Counted from the stretch's first letter, positions 1-13,349 are shown. The stretch is DNA of 64,000 bases from Vitis vinifera (GCF_030704535.1 NC_081818.1:1005001-1069000), one strand, 5' to 3'. The notes: generated by a model not told the origin, from the letters alone. Numbers and translations: made by a program.

Positions 1-222
1 TCATGGCTCAATGATACAAAGAAAAACTAGAGAAAAAAATCTGAAGAACACTTGAACTAGGTCGTTTTATTGATTGAAACTTAAGATGCGAGGGTACAAA
101 AGCATAAACATGATTCAAGTAGATCGGAGTTAGACATGCATAAAAGCATCAAAAACAAATTAAAGGATCCAGTCTCTATGTGGGGGATCATAGATAGAAA
201 TCATGGAGGGGATTCATGAGAG

Positions 223-1149
223 TTACTCCTCGATCGTCAATTCCTCAAGGGGATTGAAGACTTGGATCTCAGAACATTTGCTAGGCAGTATCATGGGGCC
301 AAGCCCTTGATCAAGTGAGTGTACATGCATTGGAAATTTACGCGCGACAACAACTGAATTTATGACCTCATCTGTTGGATGGAAGATGGAAAGAACCTCA
401 AATCCTCGAAGATCACAAGGATCAATGACTGGATAGAGAAAAGCCCGAGCACCATGAGCACTCCTCAGCATCAAAAGCGCTCCTGGAGCCATGTGCTTAG
501 CCAAATGATCCATCACCTGGATCTTCTCCTCCTTGTCCATACCAACCAAAGCTGCCAAGTAAACGACATCATACTCTTTCAACTCATTTGTCACATTCAT
601 TATATCAGTAGTATGGAAGAGCATACGCTTGGAGAAGTCAGGATCGGATGAAACTAAGTGAGCAGCCATTGAATTGGCCGCTGGGTCAATGTCATAGTTG
701 TGGAAGGAGGTTGTAGTGAGGTGATATGAGGCCAAGACGATCGAAGTGAGGGGCAGGGGCCCTGAGCCCACAAAGGCGATTTTGCTAGGGACATGGGTGC
801 AGTTTTGACTAAGAAGGGTGAACTCAAGGAGGCTGAGCTTAAGGTAGTTTGAATAGTAAGGAAAAAGATTGAGATGGTCAAGGGGGTTCTCATATGATCC
901 TAAGATGGTAGAGAAATGACCCTCCAAGAGCCCTTCAGCTTCCCCACAGAGCCTAATGAGCTTAGACCGCATTTCTTGCACCCTTTTGCACAGCTTGGTT
1001 ACATCAATGGGGCTCGGTGGCATGCACGTGCGGACTAGTTGGGTGAACAGCATGTTGACATCTTTGGATGGTTTCAGACTCTCAAGCCTCGAGATTTTCT
1101 CATACATCTCACAGACCTTTTCTACCAAAAGCTCATCCTGACAGCCCAT
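223..1149 (-). CDS. NAS: Nicotianamine synthase, single exon, 308 aa
   Basis: Nicotianamine synthase joins three S-adenosylmethionine molecules into nicotianamine, the metal chelator that moves iron, zinc and copper within plants. The ORF is intact and intronless, as is usual for NAS genes, and about 300 residues is the normal family length. Visible family marks are the N-terminal helix with LLVEKV (residues 8-13) and YEKISRLESL (residues 16-25), the segment LFPYYSNYLKLS, the Rossmann-like nucleotide-binding stretch IAFVGSGPLPLTSIVLA, and the NYDIDPAANSMA loop expected to contact SAM. The start is the first ATG of the frame and gives the typical beginning of the family. The first 222 bases of the window are its 3' flank or 3'UTR. 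No close neighbour shares its regulation. Family assignment is secure; which paralogue it is cannot be told. Confidence 0.95.
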   Translation of the reverse strand: MGCQDELLVEKVCEMYEKISRLESLKPSKDVNMLFTQLVRTCMPPSPIDVTKLCKRVQEMRSKLIRLCGEAEGLLEGHFSTILGSYENPLDHLNLFPYYSNYLKLSLLEFTLLSQNCTHVPSKIAFVGSGPLPLTSIVLASYHLTTTSFHNYDIDPAANSMAAHLVSSDPDFSKRMLFHTTDIMNVTNELKEYDVVYLAALVGMDKEEKIQVMDHLAKHMAPGALLMLRSAHGARAFLYPVIDPCDLRGFEVLSIFHPTDEVINSVVVARKFPMHVHSLDQGLGPMILPSKCSEIQVFNPLEELTIEE

Positions 1150-1286
1150 GTCGACACTATGAGGTTAGGGGAAGTCTCTCCAAAGAAAAAAAAAACACAC
1201 ACCTACAAGCCCCCTTCCAAAGACAGTATTGAAATCACACTCTCCTCAAAAGTTCCACACAATCTCCAGCTCTCCATGAGGGTCCT

Positions 1287-1294
1287 TATTTATC
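1287..1294 (-). promoter_or_regulatory. Probable TATA box of the nicotianamine synthase gene
   Basis: Read on the minus strand the bases are ATAAATAA within GATAAATAAGG, about 140 bp upstream of the NAS start codon. A start of transcription some 30 bp further on would leave a 5'UTR of roughly 110 nt. The position is plausible, but the motif is common in AT-rich DNA. Confidence 0.35.
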
Positions 1295-1399
1295 GACACT
1301 CTGGTGGGGACCACACACAGAAAGCAAGAGGGCTGCTTCTTGTACCATTATTCATTAGGACCTTAAGTTTTTAATTGGGGAATTCAGTGAATTTCTTTT

Positions 1400-4300
1400 A
1401 TCTTTTTCCTTCTTTTCCCCCAAGACAGCCTGAGCTTCTAGAAATTGTATCTGGGGTGAATTCAGACTTCTCTTTTAACTATTCACCTCAGTCCTTACTA
1501 TGACTCAATTCCTTATCCCAACTTTGCTCTTCAAATTTTACATCAACTCGGTTTTTAGGGGCAAGCTCTCACCTTCCTCCCTTGCCAACTAAAGAAAAAA
1601 AAAACTGAGTTCTATTAAATCTTCTACTTGCTGCAATAGTGAAGAACTAGGCTAGTGGACCCCCACAAAATACATAGTTTTTCTTGGTAATTGGGATCAA
1701 ACCCCAGGATCACAAGGCCGAGGCATTTAAATTTCATGCAGTCACAAGGCCTCAGGTTCAACCCCATCTATTGTTTGTATTGATTCCAGAGAAACAAAAG
1801 TAGTTATTGCAGGTTGCAGCCCCATGAGGTGTAACAATCTGAAACTACATATGAAAGGACAATGATACTTCTATATATCTTTCCTTGCAGGTCCCCTTTT
1901 TTTGTTTGTTAAACCAGATTATTCAAATGTTGTTAACACAAAGGGCTAGTGTACTGAAGTGGATTATTCTTCTGTATATTAAATTCAATTGAATTCCCCT
2001 TAATATGGTTTCAGCACAATTCTGCAGGTGGTTTTGAGCTCCAATGTCTGGGATTATGCTTCTCATTTGAATGACAGTGGTATATATGCTAGCTCCACTG
2101 CGATCTATGTGCTCTGTCTCAGTATCTTTGTGATTTTTCGGTCTCAAGTTTCAACTTAACGTGCGATGGAACACAAGCATTGGTAACTAAGAAGGTATGT
2201 TTCTTGTTTTCAACTTCAGGATATACTATTTCATGAAATTAGAAAAACAAAGAGGAGACAGAGACAGACAGATTCTTTCACTTCATATGCTTTCACACTT
2301 TTGTAATTGATATGATAGTAGCTTTATGAGATTATATAGATGTGAGAAACAACATCATGCATCAAATAAAACCCGAAAAAGATAGGTAGAAGCAGTCAAA
2401 TCCCAATAAAAGATGGTTGCTCAGATAAGATTCCATTACTTCTTATGCTTTCACACACCCTACTAATTCTTACAGTGCAAATTTTGTTTGATTACAAGTA
2501 GGAACCAACAAACATACATTAGTTTATTCTCCTAAGACCAGTAAATCATTTACTTGAGAATTCTTAAGTCGGTAGTATCACTCATTTCACACTCGCTTGC
2601 CAATTTTATATGAACCCCACTTGTCTTATCCTGTTGTTTGATTTGTTAGGAGTGGGGTTCACACAAGTGATTTGATACATTAGCCTATTTTCTCAAGAAA
2701 GATTAGATAAATTTTTTTAAGAGTTGGCCATAGAATTAACTCTATGTTGAAATTTTTCATGCCTATTGGAGCTTCTTTTAAGAATATTATAATGTAATTG
2801 CATGCCTTATGCTTTTGCCTTTTCACCACTACACCGTTCTTTTTGTCTCATGCACTATTGGATGATTCATATCTCAACCTTCAACATGGAGGAAGAGTTG
2901 AAGAATTGTTCTTGTCTATCCTTTTAGTGTGGATTTGACATTGAATGAATAATGTTCTTTGCTGTGTCTCTAAGCATTTCTGTTTCAAAATTATCTGCCC
3001 CCAACTCAATGGAAATATGTATGATTCTTGATTGCCATATTTGTCTATTCCTTCGGTCCTTTAGGAAGGCCCTGTCCTTTGATCCATAGGTCAGTTCATG
3101 CATATTTGAGGGTTAGCGTGGCCCAGTGGACATCATTCATCAAATTTAAGTTTTTTTTGTACTATTCCTGTTATAGCCTGACCAAACAATATTCAGAAAA
3201 CCTAGTTTGGCCTATACAAATCCCAGAAAGGGCTCAAGAAAATTTCTTTTCTGCTGCATAAGTTGTTCCATGATGCTCCAAAACAAAGGAAAAGAAGACT
3301 ACCTTTGCTCTTTTTCTCTATGGCTTGTAGTTTTCAGGAAAATAAATGGCCTACACACCCCCATTTTCATTTTCTCAATGTTGCACATTGTCTCAATATG
3401 AATTATGTAGCACCCATTATCATCATAATGAGAGCCCTCTTGTCCAAAACATGCTGATACTCCTTTCCTTGATCCAATTTTCCTCAGAAACAAACAAGAA
3501 ACATTAGTAAACTAAGAGAGGATCAATGTAGAGAAAGGCCTCAAAACTTTTGTTTCTCAATTAAAAAAATGTCAAGAAGAGTGTTCAATGCTGTTAGGAT
3601 TATAGCACTTACTAGTTTTTTTTGAGAAGGTTGTCAATTTGAACCATATTGCTTGTTTGTTTTCTAGTTATTGGGCCCACGTAGAAATTCAAACAAGATT
3701 GTCGATGACACAAGATGTTATCGACACATCATTACCTAGGAACTTCAATTTTTAGACCAAATTGGTAACTCAACAAATGCATTATGCCTATCTATTAGAC
3801 AAGATGCGTGAGGTTCTTAGTCCATATCAACTTGGTATATATTGTCCACCGATCATTGCTTAATGAAATCTTAGGTCATATTGATAACTTAACAAATGCA
3901 TTATATCTGTTAGTGTCATACATCAAGTAACCATCATCATTATAATGGTGAAGAACAGTGCAGTGTCAAAACCCTCTATGATTCACATCTTTAGCAAGGC
4001 AACAAAAATGATTATTTCTTTTGTTTTGTGGGTCACGAAATTGCCTTTGATTCATGGGCTCCATCTGCATAGTGTGATTTTGGACTTCTCTTTGTAGATG
4101 CCCAAAGGACCCCACATAGTGTTTTAGGCTTTTAGCACTTGGGTGTTTGTTTTTTCTTACATATCTACACATAAAATATTTATCTTCATTGCCCACAGTA
4201 AAGGTGCCCCTATGAATTTTGGATGGCCACTCATTGAAAGCCTATTATGTTGACATCTCATGTCTTGAACTCTCTCTCTCCCTCTCTCTCTTTTCCTAAT

Positions 4301-6740
4301 TCAAAAATTCAAACACTAGTGCATGCTCTTTATGTTCTATTTTTTAATTTTCTTCTCTACTTTCTTTTTGCCTTTTTCCCCTTTCAACTTCAATGGTGCA
4401 AACAAGAGATAATCAATATCTTTTCTTAGTGCTGCCAATCTATTGGATGCTTTGCAGCTTTGGAGATTTCTCCCTTGCTATGACCTCTATTTTTTAACCC
4501 ATGAATAGATTCTGAGTCTTGGTGCTTGAGGGTTGTATCAATTTCATATGTAATTGACTCTAGGTGTGACAAGTGGAAGAAGATGAATGGTTTCTTGAGA
4601 AATTGGATGGTTTTTTTAACACTTTGGCCAGTTTGTTTGCAACACATGTTAGGGTTTAAAGTTAAAAGAAAGGCAGAGAGTTTCAATGATACCACCATAG
4701 GGGTATGCTAAATTTGTATTTTAAAATGGAACCCACTAGGAGAAGTCTCCTTCTAAGATGTAGACATTAGGGCTTAGGACACATTTCAATTTGTCATCAT
4801 ACATTGAATATTACCACAATATAAGGATACCTTGCTCTATGATTTCTTTTTTATTTTTTATTTTTTGTCTTTCTTTTCCTTTTGGCCAATTTGGCCACTT
4901 TCACCCTAAAATGGAGGTCCAAATGCGACTACTCGACTCTGCGATGGAGACACCTTTTCATCATTTTATTCCCTTCTATTAAAATGGGTTCCAACAAATT
5001 TCATTTTCTCATATTTTATCTGATAAAATATAAATAATTAATTTTAAAAATACTTTATTATTATTATTTTTTTCATATGACAAAGTAAATTCGAAGATAG
5101 GCCTTCAAGCTCAATGGAATCCACGATGGTGGAAACTGGGTCTCCCATTTGTATGTTCTTATACTGTTTAAATACATAAAACGAGAAAAAAATGAGAGTT
5201 ATCATTAATTAGTAGATGACACTATCGAATATACTTTGTTTTAATTTTTTTATTCTACTTTTTTTTCTCAATTATTCTTGTCTATGACTTTCTTCTCATC
5301 AATTTTCTTCCTTAATATTTTGCATTGACTCGAACCTTCAAATATTCTTCAAAGCATAATGAAACCTAAAAAAGGACAAATAGAAATTTTTTCACAAAAA
5401 GTATGTTTCCATACGTTCATTTCAAAAAACAAAATCATGTGATAGGAATCCAAGTGTATAAAATCCAAATTTTTTATATATATTAAAAAATAATTAAGAT
5501 TGTGGGTACTTTTCAATTAAATGTATTAACTCTGATCATTTTGATGCTATTTTTTAAAAATAAGTATCATCTTTTATCATTTATCATTTTAAGTACGATA
5601 TGTGATTCACAGGAATATGATGCTTGAATTATTTTTAAAGTATTTTACGAGTTAATCATAATAAGTACTTCCAAACACACTTCTTCAAATTTGGAAGTTC
5701 TTTTTCAAAAAAATTTCTCCTTTTTTTCCCTTTATTTTTGAATATTTCACGGAGGCATCTTAAGAGGAAATGTAGTGCACAAGGTGTTTTGGTGGTGACC
5801 CCACTAGCATGTTCTTTGGCTGTTGGTAAAAGTCAAGTTCACTGTACCCAATAGGGCAATGGGGCTTGGAGTGTGGCAGCCATAAGTCTCCATGTGCCAC
5901 ACCTGATGGCCCTTCGCTCTGATTAGACCTCTCCTCTCCTGTACACCAGTCCACTTGCCTCTACGCCTTTCCTTACATTTTGATGCTTTTCTATTTTCGC
6001 ATCCCAATCCCATTTGGCTTCACCTCCACCCTCAATCATCATTTCCTCTCGTCCTTCGAAACCCTGTTCCTATTCGAGTCAGAAAGATTTTTGCTTTTTA
6101 TTTGTATGGGTATAGCAAGAATTTTTGTGTAAGTGAGATCTATAATTATGGAAAAAGACTGTCAATAAGAATATAAGATTGCTTTCTGCTTATACTTGGA
6201 TGTTTTTTATGAGAGGTTGAAGGAAGGAGATGATAATGTGTCTCACCCTTTGGTTTTCTCCTCCTACATAACCGATCTCCTCTCATCAAAGAATCCATAC
6301 ATGAACTCTCTTTAAGATCATGATTTTAATTTCAACTTAAAGACAAATGTAAGTAATTGTTTAAATAAAAAAATATTATTGAAAGAGAGTTGGAAAGAAT
6401 AAACCAAACCTATTCTTCTTATTTGGTTTAGCTTTTAAGAAGTCAGAAATTTGTTTCTTTCAAAGCTTAATAATCAATTCATCGGCCATTTAAATAAATT
6501 TATTTTAAAAAAATATTGGCTTAAAAGGAAATTTAATTAATGGTCAGAAGATCTTAAAAGATATTTCAACTATGAGTCTCATAATTCGTAATATGATTTA
6601 TTTACTTTTTTAAAAAGTAGGAAGACCTTGTAAAGTCAAAGCTAATCCTACATAGATATGCACCATGGAGGGAGAAGGGAGATGATTAAGGGTCAATCAA
6701 TTTGATTAAATTTTAACCATTAATGATGCAATAACAAATT
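1400..6740. other. Intergenic region, no supported gene
   Basis: Both strands are broken by frequent stops; the open frames are under about 80 codons, show no family motif, and lie in AT-rich DNA. No tRNA, rRNA or clear terminal-repeat transposon was found. Around 1680-1760 there are tRNA-like B-box words but no tail or target duplication. Confidence 0.6.
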
Positions 6741-6744
6741 AAGC

Positions 6745-6970
6745 AAAAACAAGAGCAATGAAAAGTAAAGAAGGGTTAGAAAGAGATGCAAACAAAGTTT
6801 TATAGTGGTTTAATATACATCTACTCTTCTCAAACTCCAAACCAAGTCTAACGTTCCACTAATCTCCAAGACTTCAAACCAAGTTTTAATCTTCTTTACA
6901 CTTTGAATTCTTGGTTCCAAGTGACCTTTCATAACTTGCTCTCAAGAGATGCCTCGCTCTTGAACTTTCT
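6745..6970 (+). repeat. Dispersed non-coding repeat, copy 1
   Basis: This stretch has the motif order 'gatgcaaac ... ttttatagtggtt ... caaaccaagt ... ccaagacttcaa'. A similar order recurs near 44540-44790, 48705-48850 and 49215-49280, where the shared core reads roughly 'atgcaaact...ataatggttc(g/a)acaaacc'. The copies are diverged and flanked by unrelated AT-rich DNA, so they look like relics of one dispersed element. No coding capacity is visible and the element's ends are not defined. Confidence 0.45.
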
Positions 6971-6999
6971 CACGAGATTACAATTGAAAGAAAAATAAT

Positions 7000-9400
7000 A
7001 CAACAAGATCCTAACACAATTTTACGCCCATCATAATACAAAAAGAAGCTAGAATTGAATAGTGCACTAAAGAATATGCAATTTTTTTATTTAATGCATC
7101 CAAAGATCAATGTAATGACTCTTGGATTAATAAATTGTAAATTCAAAGTACTCTCTTAGCATTTAATAAAGTCTCGAGCTATATATGAGTTTCAATCACA
7201 AAATGGTCATTAGACACAATTCAGAGCTCAACTAGTTGACCTGATAGTCAACCGATTAGCTAGCCATGTAGTGTGGGAAATAGTGGATAGCTATTATGAA
7301 ATGGACAAACTTGACTAATTGAGGTATTGATTGACACATCAAGCTTCCTAACTCAACCATTGGCTATTTACTTTAGCATGTTGAACCACTTCTAAGCCAT
7401 CATAATCAATCGATCACATTTGAATGTTTTGAGAAATTTGCAAGTTGAAGTCCATTTTAAGGAGATAAATCAGCTATTAAATTCATAGCAACTTTGAAAA
7501 CCCATTATAAGTAAGTTTTAGACCACTTTAAGCTTTGGCATTCCTTTAAATATATTTTTATCCAATTTGTAAATGAATAAAATTGATTTTTAAGAACTTT
7601 TGGATGAATTTAGGTGTTTTAAAGGGGATACGGTGCAATTAACTTCTAATGTACTAATCAATCTTATAAAATATGTTCCTAAGGGGTTCTCAACTTGTTG
7701 AACTCTTCATGATACCATCTTGATCTTCATTTGGGTCTTTGATTTAATAAATTAATTAAAAATTGAATATCAAAGGTCTTAAATGCATCATTAGTCATTA
7801 AACCTTGTTTTGTAATCATCAACATATAACCAAGGGAAAACTTTGGGTTATCACACCTATGCTTTTCTTTACTTGAGATATGGAAACAAACTTTTGTTTA
7901 ATTAATTACAAAATTTAAAAATATTTAATAAAATCATATTTAAAATATGATTTAGAACATAAAATTGTATCATATAATAATAATGATGACTTTTATTTCT
8001 ATTTATTATATTATTTGAACTCAAAAAGTTAAAAGCTATCAAAACAGGACTTTAATTAACGTGGGATCTAACATTTTTTTTTTTTTTTTTGCAGATTTTG
8101 ATTTAGTACAATCATGTTTGGATCAAATTTGTGTTGATTTGGATAACTCATTTGATAAACAAGTTATTTTTTGGCAAACTTGTATAATACAAATTTGACT
8201 CGAATTGACCTTTTTAGTAATTGTGTTTTTAACCTATTATTTAACCTCCAATTGACTCATTTAACATTTGATTTTGAATAAATAAGTCAATTTAGTCATA
8301 AACAATCAAATATATCATGTTGGAAGGTTAATTCTATTAACTCAAGCAAAACTTAATTCGACCTATCATGAAACAAAACCTAATTATTAAATCGATTATA
8401 CTGCGTGTCATCTATTTAATAATTAGATCGTACTTGACTTCATGTCTTTATTTGGATTATTTAGATAAACTTCTTAGTTGAATGTCAAATTAAACACAAC
8501 ATAAACACGGCCCACCCACTTGAACTACCACTATCATATATTAGAAATGTGGCTTTAAACTATGACTTTGACCTTGGTTTCTGCTGCCTTTACATATTGG
8601 TCTCTTCCTTCTCTTGAGAAGTGACACCCATTTAAGGTTAGCCATAAAAGCCCATAAATAGGCAAACATAAACCCAGATCCATGTGCCTAGAATCGAAAC
8701 TTGGGCCAGCAACATGTTTGAATGTCAAACTGCATTGCCAGGCCCCAAGGGTTATATATCACTGCTCTTTGGGATAGTGTTTTAACTTCTGTATTTATTT
8801 ATAGAAGAAGTAGAAGTGATTATTAATTTATTATTATGATATGACGAATTTTCAATCAAAAATAACTTATTAAGAATTTGATTTTGTGAACAAAATCAAG
8901 ATTATTTTGAGAACCAAGGAAACAGTAAACACAGAGAAATCACTTTCAGGAACCCTAATCCCAAATTCCCAATCATTATTTTCTTCTTTCATCTTATCAA
9001 ACATGAAGACATTCCAAATGCCTAATGCAAAAAATCAGTGAGGAAACCATTTTCCAAACCAGATCTCAACAACTGATTCATCATCATGATCTAATAATAT
9101 ACTTCATGGAGAAGAAGGATGAGAAGAAGATAATACTGCCATCCAATCAAATAAGCAAATAGACAAACACTTCTATAATGTCCAGGGTAACAGCTAAGGT
9201 ACAGTAACATTTTAAGAGATATCAACAACTGTTTCATTCTATTTATGGTCTACAACTAAAAATGAACGTAGTTGTCTGAGAAAAATAGGATACACTCATA
9301 TACAGATTTCAATGTTACTGAAATGCAGCTGAAAGATATCACATACTCCATTCAACAACATAATGCATCATTTTAAGTGAAAAGAATTGTAATGAGACCA
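7000..9400. other. Intergenic AT-rich region with degenerate repeat sequence
   Basis: No open frame with family resemblance is present. The part at 7220-7860 probably continues the dispersed repeat to its left, and 8090-8520 has the look of decayed transposon sequence, but I could not define termini or target duplications for either. The right end may include the 3'UTR of the gene ending at 9408. Confidence 0.4.
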
Positions 9401-9407
9401 AAGTATA

Positions 9408-12400
9408 TCACCAAATACCCGAATCTTCTTGTGCTTCAGAGCTTTCATAGGCAGGAGACTCATAAGAACCGGGATCTTCGGGAACTTCAGAGCTCATGTC
9501 CATGGGAGTTTCTTCTGGTTGGACAGATTGAAGCAAGAACTGGACTCCATTGGCCACGTCATATATCATCAGTCCTATCCTACCTCCCACCCAGCTGCCC
9601 AAATGGCTTCCCACAAGATAGCCGAACCTCCCAAGCCTTTGTTCACCAAGGAATCCACCAGTATAGGCACCAAACAAGGTTCCAGTGCCTCTGAGGAACC
9701 CTTCTGTCAAGGTACCACCATAGTAAATAGCTTCAAAAAAGTCCCATCCGGAAGAAATAATGGGGCCTATGATACGTTTGGCTTGTCGGGTTGCCAACTT
9801 CGCTGCTTTTGCTCCTTCTTTCTGTGCGTGTTTAGCTGCATCTTTAGCATTCAGTCCTTGTGTTAATGCATCAGAAAGTGCTCCCTCAATTGCATGATGC
9901 CGTGCTTTTTCAACATGCACAGCTCTGATGTTGTAGAAATAGAGCTTCACACCCTCCTTCACAGTGCATGCTAGGGTTCCAGAGCTCATGTCAAAGCAGT
10001 TTAACAAAGTAAACTTCCCACTCTGGGATGAACCATCTTCTCCAAGCAGCTGGCGGCATTTTTCAGCTTTAAAGAGCAGAAGATAAGTCAGAGAATATCT
10101 TTTATGACGGGAAAAGAAACCAAAGAGGATATTTGAGAGAGAGAGAGAGAGAGAGCACCTCCAATAAAGGCCATGAAAAAACTCTCTTTTATGTTTCAAT
10201 AATAGCAGTAAAAGTACAAGGTTTTAAATATTTTTGCAAGTTCCTTTGTAGGACACATATTTCCCTATGCACATCCTTTCTATGCTAACTATTCAAATCT
10301 AAAGGCAAATCAGAAATAAATAAAGATGTTCTATAGTAATACAAAATCACTAAAAAAAAGTTAAAATAGATTTGAGCATGCATCTTGGTGATGCTCTTTA
10401 ATAAATCCTTAAGAATTGGCTTTAGGTTTTATATCAACTCAAGTATGAACTACACTTTTGGTAAAGTAAAATGGTACAACACTCCATTTGAAGTTTAGTG
10501 TTCCACAAATTCATACAGAAACACAATATTCAAAGGGATTTCATTTCAGACAGTCAAATAGACTTCATGGAATGGAATGCAACCACTGCAAGTACATAAA
10601 TGTAGGTAGCTGATGCCAAATTTGAAGGAACGGGACAAGATGCCACGAATGTGAATTTTTGATACGTAAGGAAGAGAAGGAAACATTGAAGAGAAGGTTT
10701 CTAATGGAGTTGGAGCTAAAACTGTGAATAAGTTTCACATTATCACCATAATCCAATGAAATGAAAGAGAAAATGGCTACAGAAAATAATAAAACAATAG
10801 ACTAGCATGTCTTATGGGTCAACTAAGAAGCACTAGTCATAGAATATAATGCTTATGATTTCTAAACCCTGGGAGCACAGGTCACACAGAAAGTACGCAT
10901 TTGTTCTAGATGACAGCATGGCTTCAAATTTACACCCATTCATGGCACCTGTGGGGAACTCTGTTAAGCTCTGTGGACAGCTAGAAGTGGTGTAAGCAAG
11001 TGAGGGAGTGCAAATGTGTGTTACTTGTACGAACTGTCATTTACCCAAAGCTATATACTCTTCCAAGTTGTTGCCCTTTTTGTTTACTTTCTTTTTTTCA
11101 TTTTATCAAGATAAGTGAGGCAGAAGAAAAAAAGAAGATTAAATTACATCAAACATTGAAAATCTCCACTCACAAAATATTATTTGATAATATAATAGTC
11201 CAACATTTTTGAAACACTGGTTGTTGGGACAAACATCCTCAAAGTATTTACATGCAGTATAATCATATTCTGACAAGGCTATGTGACTAAAGAGTGATAA
11301 ATTGGTAAAATCTTGACATAGGAGTTTCAAGATCAAATCAAGAATCATGGTACTCTACAAAATCGTCTAAATACACATACTCAAAAGAAAATCATAAATT
11401 GGAACATAATAATAAATAAATAAAAATAAAAATGGATGGAGAAATGATAGAAAATTAAATAGGGCCATTTTAAATTATCAATAAAAGGAACCAAGATAAC
11501 AAAAAGAAAGGTTGTTTTAGATTGAGCACATCTCCAAAGGAGTACAATTTAAAAACTAAAAAGGGGGAGAACTAAGCAAGAAAAAATATCCCTAGAAATG
11601 ACAAATCAAACTCAAGTTATTTGGAAATGCAATAAAAAAAACACACTGTTTTTTTTTAATGGACTAATGGAAATACATTCAGTCAATATTATTTATTTTT
11701 TCTATACGCAGCAGAAAATTTGATTAATCGTGATAAAAACTGAAACCCCAGTTCACCATAAGTATACAAAGGGAGCAAGAGCCAGCAAAAGACAAACCTA
11801 ACTTGACCCAATCCCTCAATGAAATCAACAACAGTAATTTGTGAATTGAAAATTTCAATTCACAAATTAGGCTCAAAAAAAGAAATTCATTATCCTCTGT
11901 AAATCAATCACCAGTGCTCATTTCTTATGAGATTCAGCTGAATTCAGTGGAAATAATAGCCCTAGAAATGGATATTTAAGTTAGATAGAGGAACTATATT
12001 AGGCTTTCTTAGATGATTGTAGGCCTGTTTTAATTGAACTCAACATCCTCACACAAGGAGAAGGGGAGTGGAAAGAGAACTAAGAACCATTATATAACAC
12101 AATTTGATTTTAGCATTGAATCACTAATCCTAGCATCCTGAAACAAGTTTGACAAAAGTTCCGTAAACCACCATTAGAGCCTTCTTGGAATGGACAAATG
12201 TCTCACTAGATTTGGGAATTTTATCAATGCTTGATATCCTAGACAGTCTTAGTTGTGGGTAGCTGTGGTTTTTCGGTTGTTTTTCTGGCTCCTGTCGTTT
12301 TTCTTTGTTTGTTTTGTGTATACTTTTTGTATACATAGGGTGTGGCTCCTTTCTTTGGTGCTCATTTATTAGATTTTCTTTGTTTGCCTATCAAAAAAAA

Positions 12401-13318
12401 ATTCCATAAACCACCAACATCTGAAAAATAATTAGATTAAAGTGCATGTTATGCCACATAGAATTCAAAAAAAAACATCTGAATTGCTTATGATTCTTAT
12501 ATCCAGGTCCAGGAATAAAATGACAGCATCATACATAAAAAATTTTAAGGGCGCGTATTTTGGGTTGATATGCAGTCTCCAGATTGCTACCATACCAGTT
12601 AGCATCACTAAAATGTAAGAGTAGCATAATTCACCTTCATCTAAAAACAATAGTCTGTTTGCTACCAAAAATGTGAATTGTTTTCTGTTTTTCAAAACAG
12701 AGAAAACCAAAATAACAGAGAAAATATAATTGGTTTGAAATCTAGTTTCCAGAACATTTCCTCAAAACTAGTCATTTATACAAACGTTAGAAATGTTCTT
12801 TTTGCATTTGCATAAATGCCAGAACCTCAAAAATTGAATTAATTCAAACATGAACATCTCCGTTATTTTTATTTCAAAAGTAAAAACGACTCTGAGACAA
12901 TCATTTCTATTTCCGCAACCAAACAGAACCCAAGTAATTAAGCAACTATGTATCTATAGTTTGAATTTGGCAATTGAAACGATCAATGAACAAGTTAAAA
13001 TCACTAATTCCACAAGATCGAGCTCTCAAATCCAATTTCCTTAACTCACGGCCATGGCCATTTCTTCATAACACACTCTCCACAAAAATTTGAACCGATT
13101 TCAACACAATCCACAACACCGCATCTGATCCACACTTCCAAAATATCCAAGAGACCTGAATCGACTTCTATGCTATGAAAAAACGATCAAAAGAATCAAA
13201 ATTCGAAGAATTGGACAGAAATAGATACGTGAAGACGTGATGACGTACCAGTGATGCTGAGAGCGACGATGCCGACGACGAAGATTAGAAGTTGAACCCT
13301 CTTCCTTGGCAAATTCAT
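9408..13318 (-). CDS. Small membrane-anchored plant protein of unknown function, 2 exons, 242 aa
   Basis: Exon 1 is 13249-13318 and exon 2 is 9408-10066. The donor (G|GTACGT) and acceptor (AAAG|CTG) join in phase 1 to give 729 nt, 242 codons plus stop. The protein begins MNLPRKRVQ followed by one hydrophobic segment (about residues 9-23), a signal peptide or signal anchor. Cys-containing residues follow (EKCRQLL, TLLNCFD, GTLACTV). Next is an alanine/lysine-rich amphipathic helix (about residues 95-120), then a glycine-rich hydrophobic region with GxxxG-like spacing (about 140-200), suggesting membrane insertion or helix packing. The tail is acidic and rich in Pro, Ser and Glu. I do not recognise a named family. 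An open frame reading upstream of exon 2 to 10199 would be intron retention; the spliced start supplies a better N-terminus. Confidence 0.75.
10135..10155. repeat. (GA)n microsatellite in intron 1
   Basis: About ten GA units lie in the intron of the gene at 9408-13318. On the sense strand they form a CT tract about 70-90 nt upstream of the exon 2 acceptor, so length changes could affect the polypyrimidine context. Confidence 0.85.
11836..11868. repeat. Perfect 16 bp inverted repeat with a one-base centre
   Basis: The left arm AATTTGTGAATTGAAA (11836-11851) is exactly complementary to the right arm (11853-11868) around a single A at 11852. It lies in the long intron of the gene at 9408-13318 and could form a cruciform in DNA or a tight hairpin in the pre-mRNA. 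Confidence 0.9.
12174..12401 (+). mobile_element. 5'-truncated LINE retroposon (3' end only)
   Basis: The insert ends with a GTATAC-rich segment, a T-rich 3' region and 'cctatcaaaaaaaaa', which is the look of plant L1-type 3' ends. It is flanked by a 15 bp target-site duplication: TTCCGTAAACCACCA at 12159-12173 and TTCCATAAACCACCA at 12402-12416, one mismatch. It lies in antisense orientation inside the long intron of the gene at 9408-13318. No reverse transcriptase sequence remains. The duplicated target makes the insertion call firm; the family is inferred from the tail. Confidence 0.8.
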
Positions 13319-13333
13319 GGCTTCTCCAAAACC

Positions 13334-13349
13334 AAAACCCTAACCCTAG
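13334..13349 (+). promoter_or_regulatory. Telo-box in the 5' leader of the membrane-protein gene
   Basis: AAAACCCTAACCCTAG lies about 16 bp upstream of the start codon at 13318. The word AAACCCTAA is a known plant interstitial telomere motif in promoters and 5' leaders of genes expressed in dividing tissue. Function here is inferred from the motif and position only. Confidence 0.5.

Noticed and set aside
1680..1770. tRNA-like words (ggttcaaccccat, gggatcaaacccca)
   Set aside because: No cloverleaf, A-box, tail or target duplication could be found, so neither a tRNA nor a SINE is supported.
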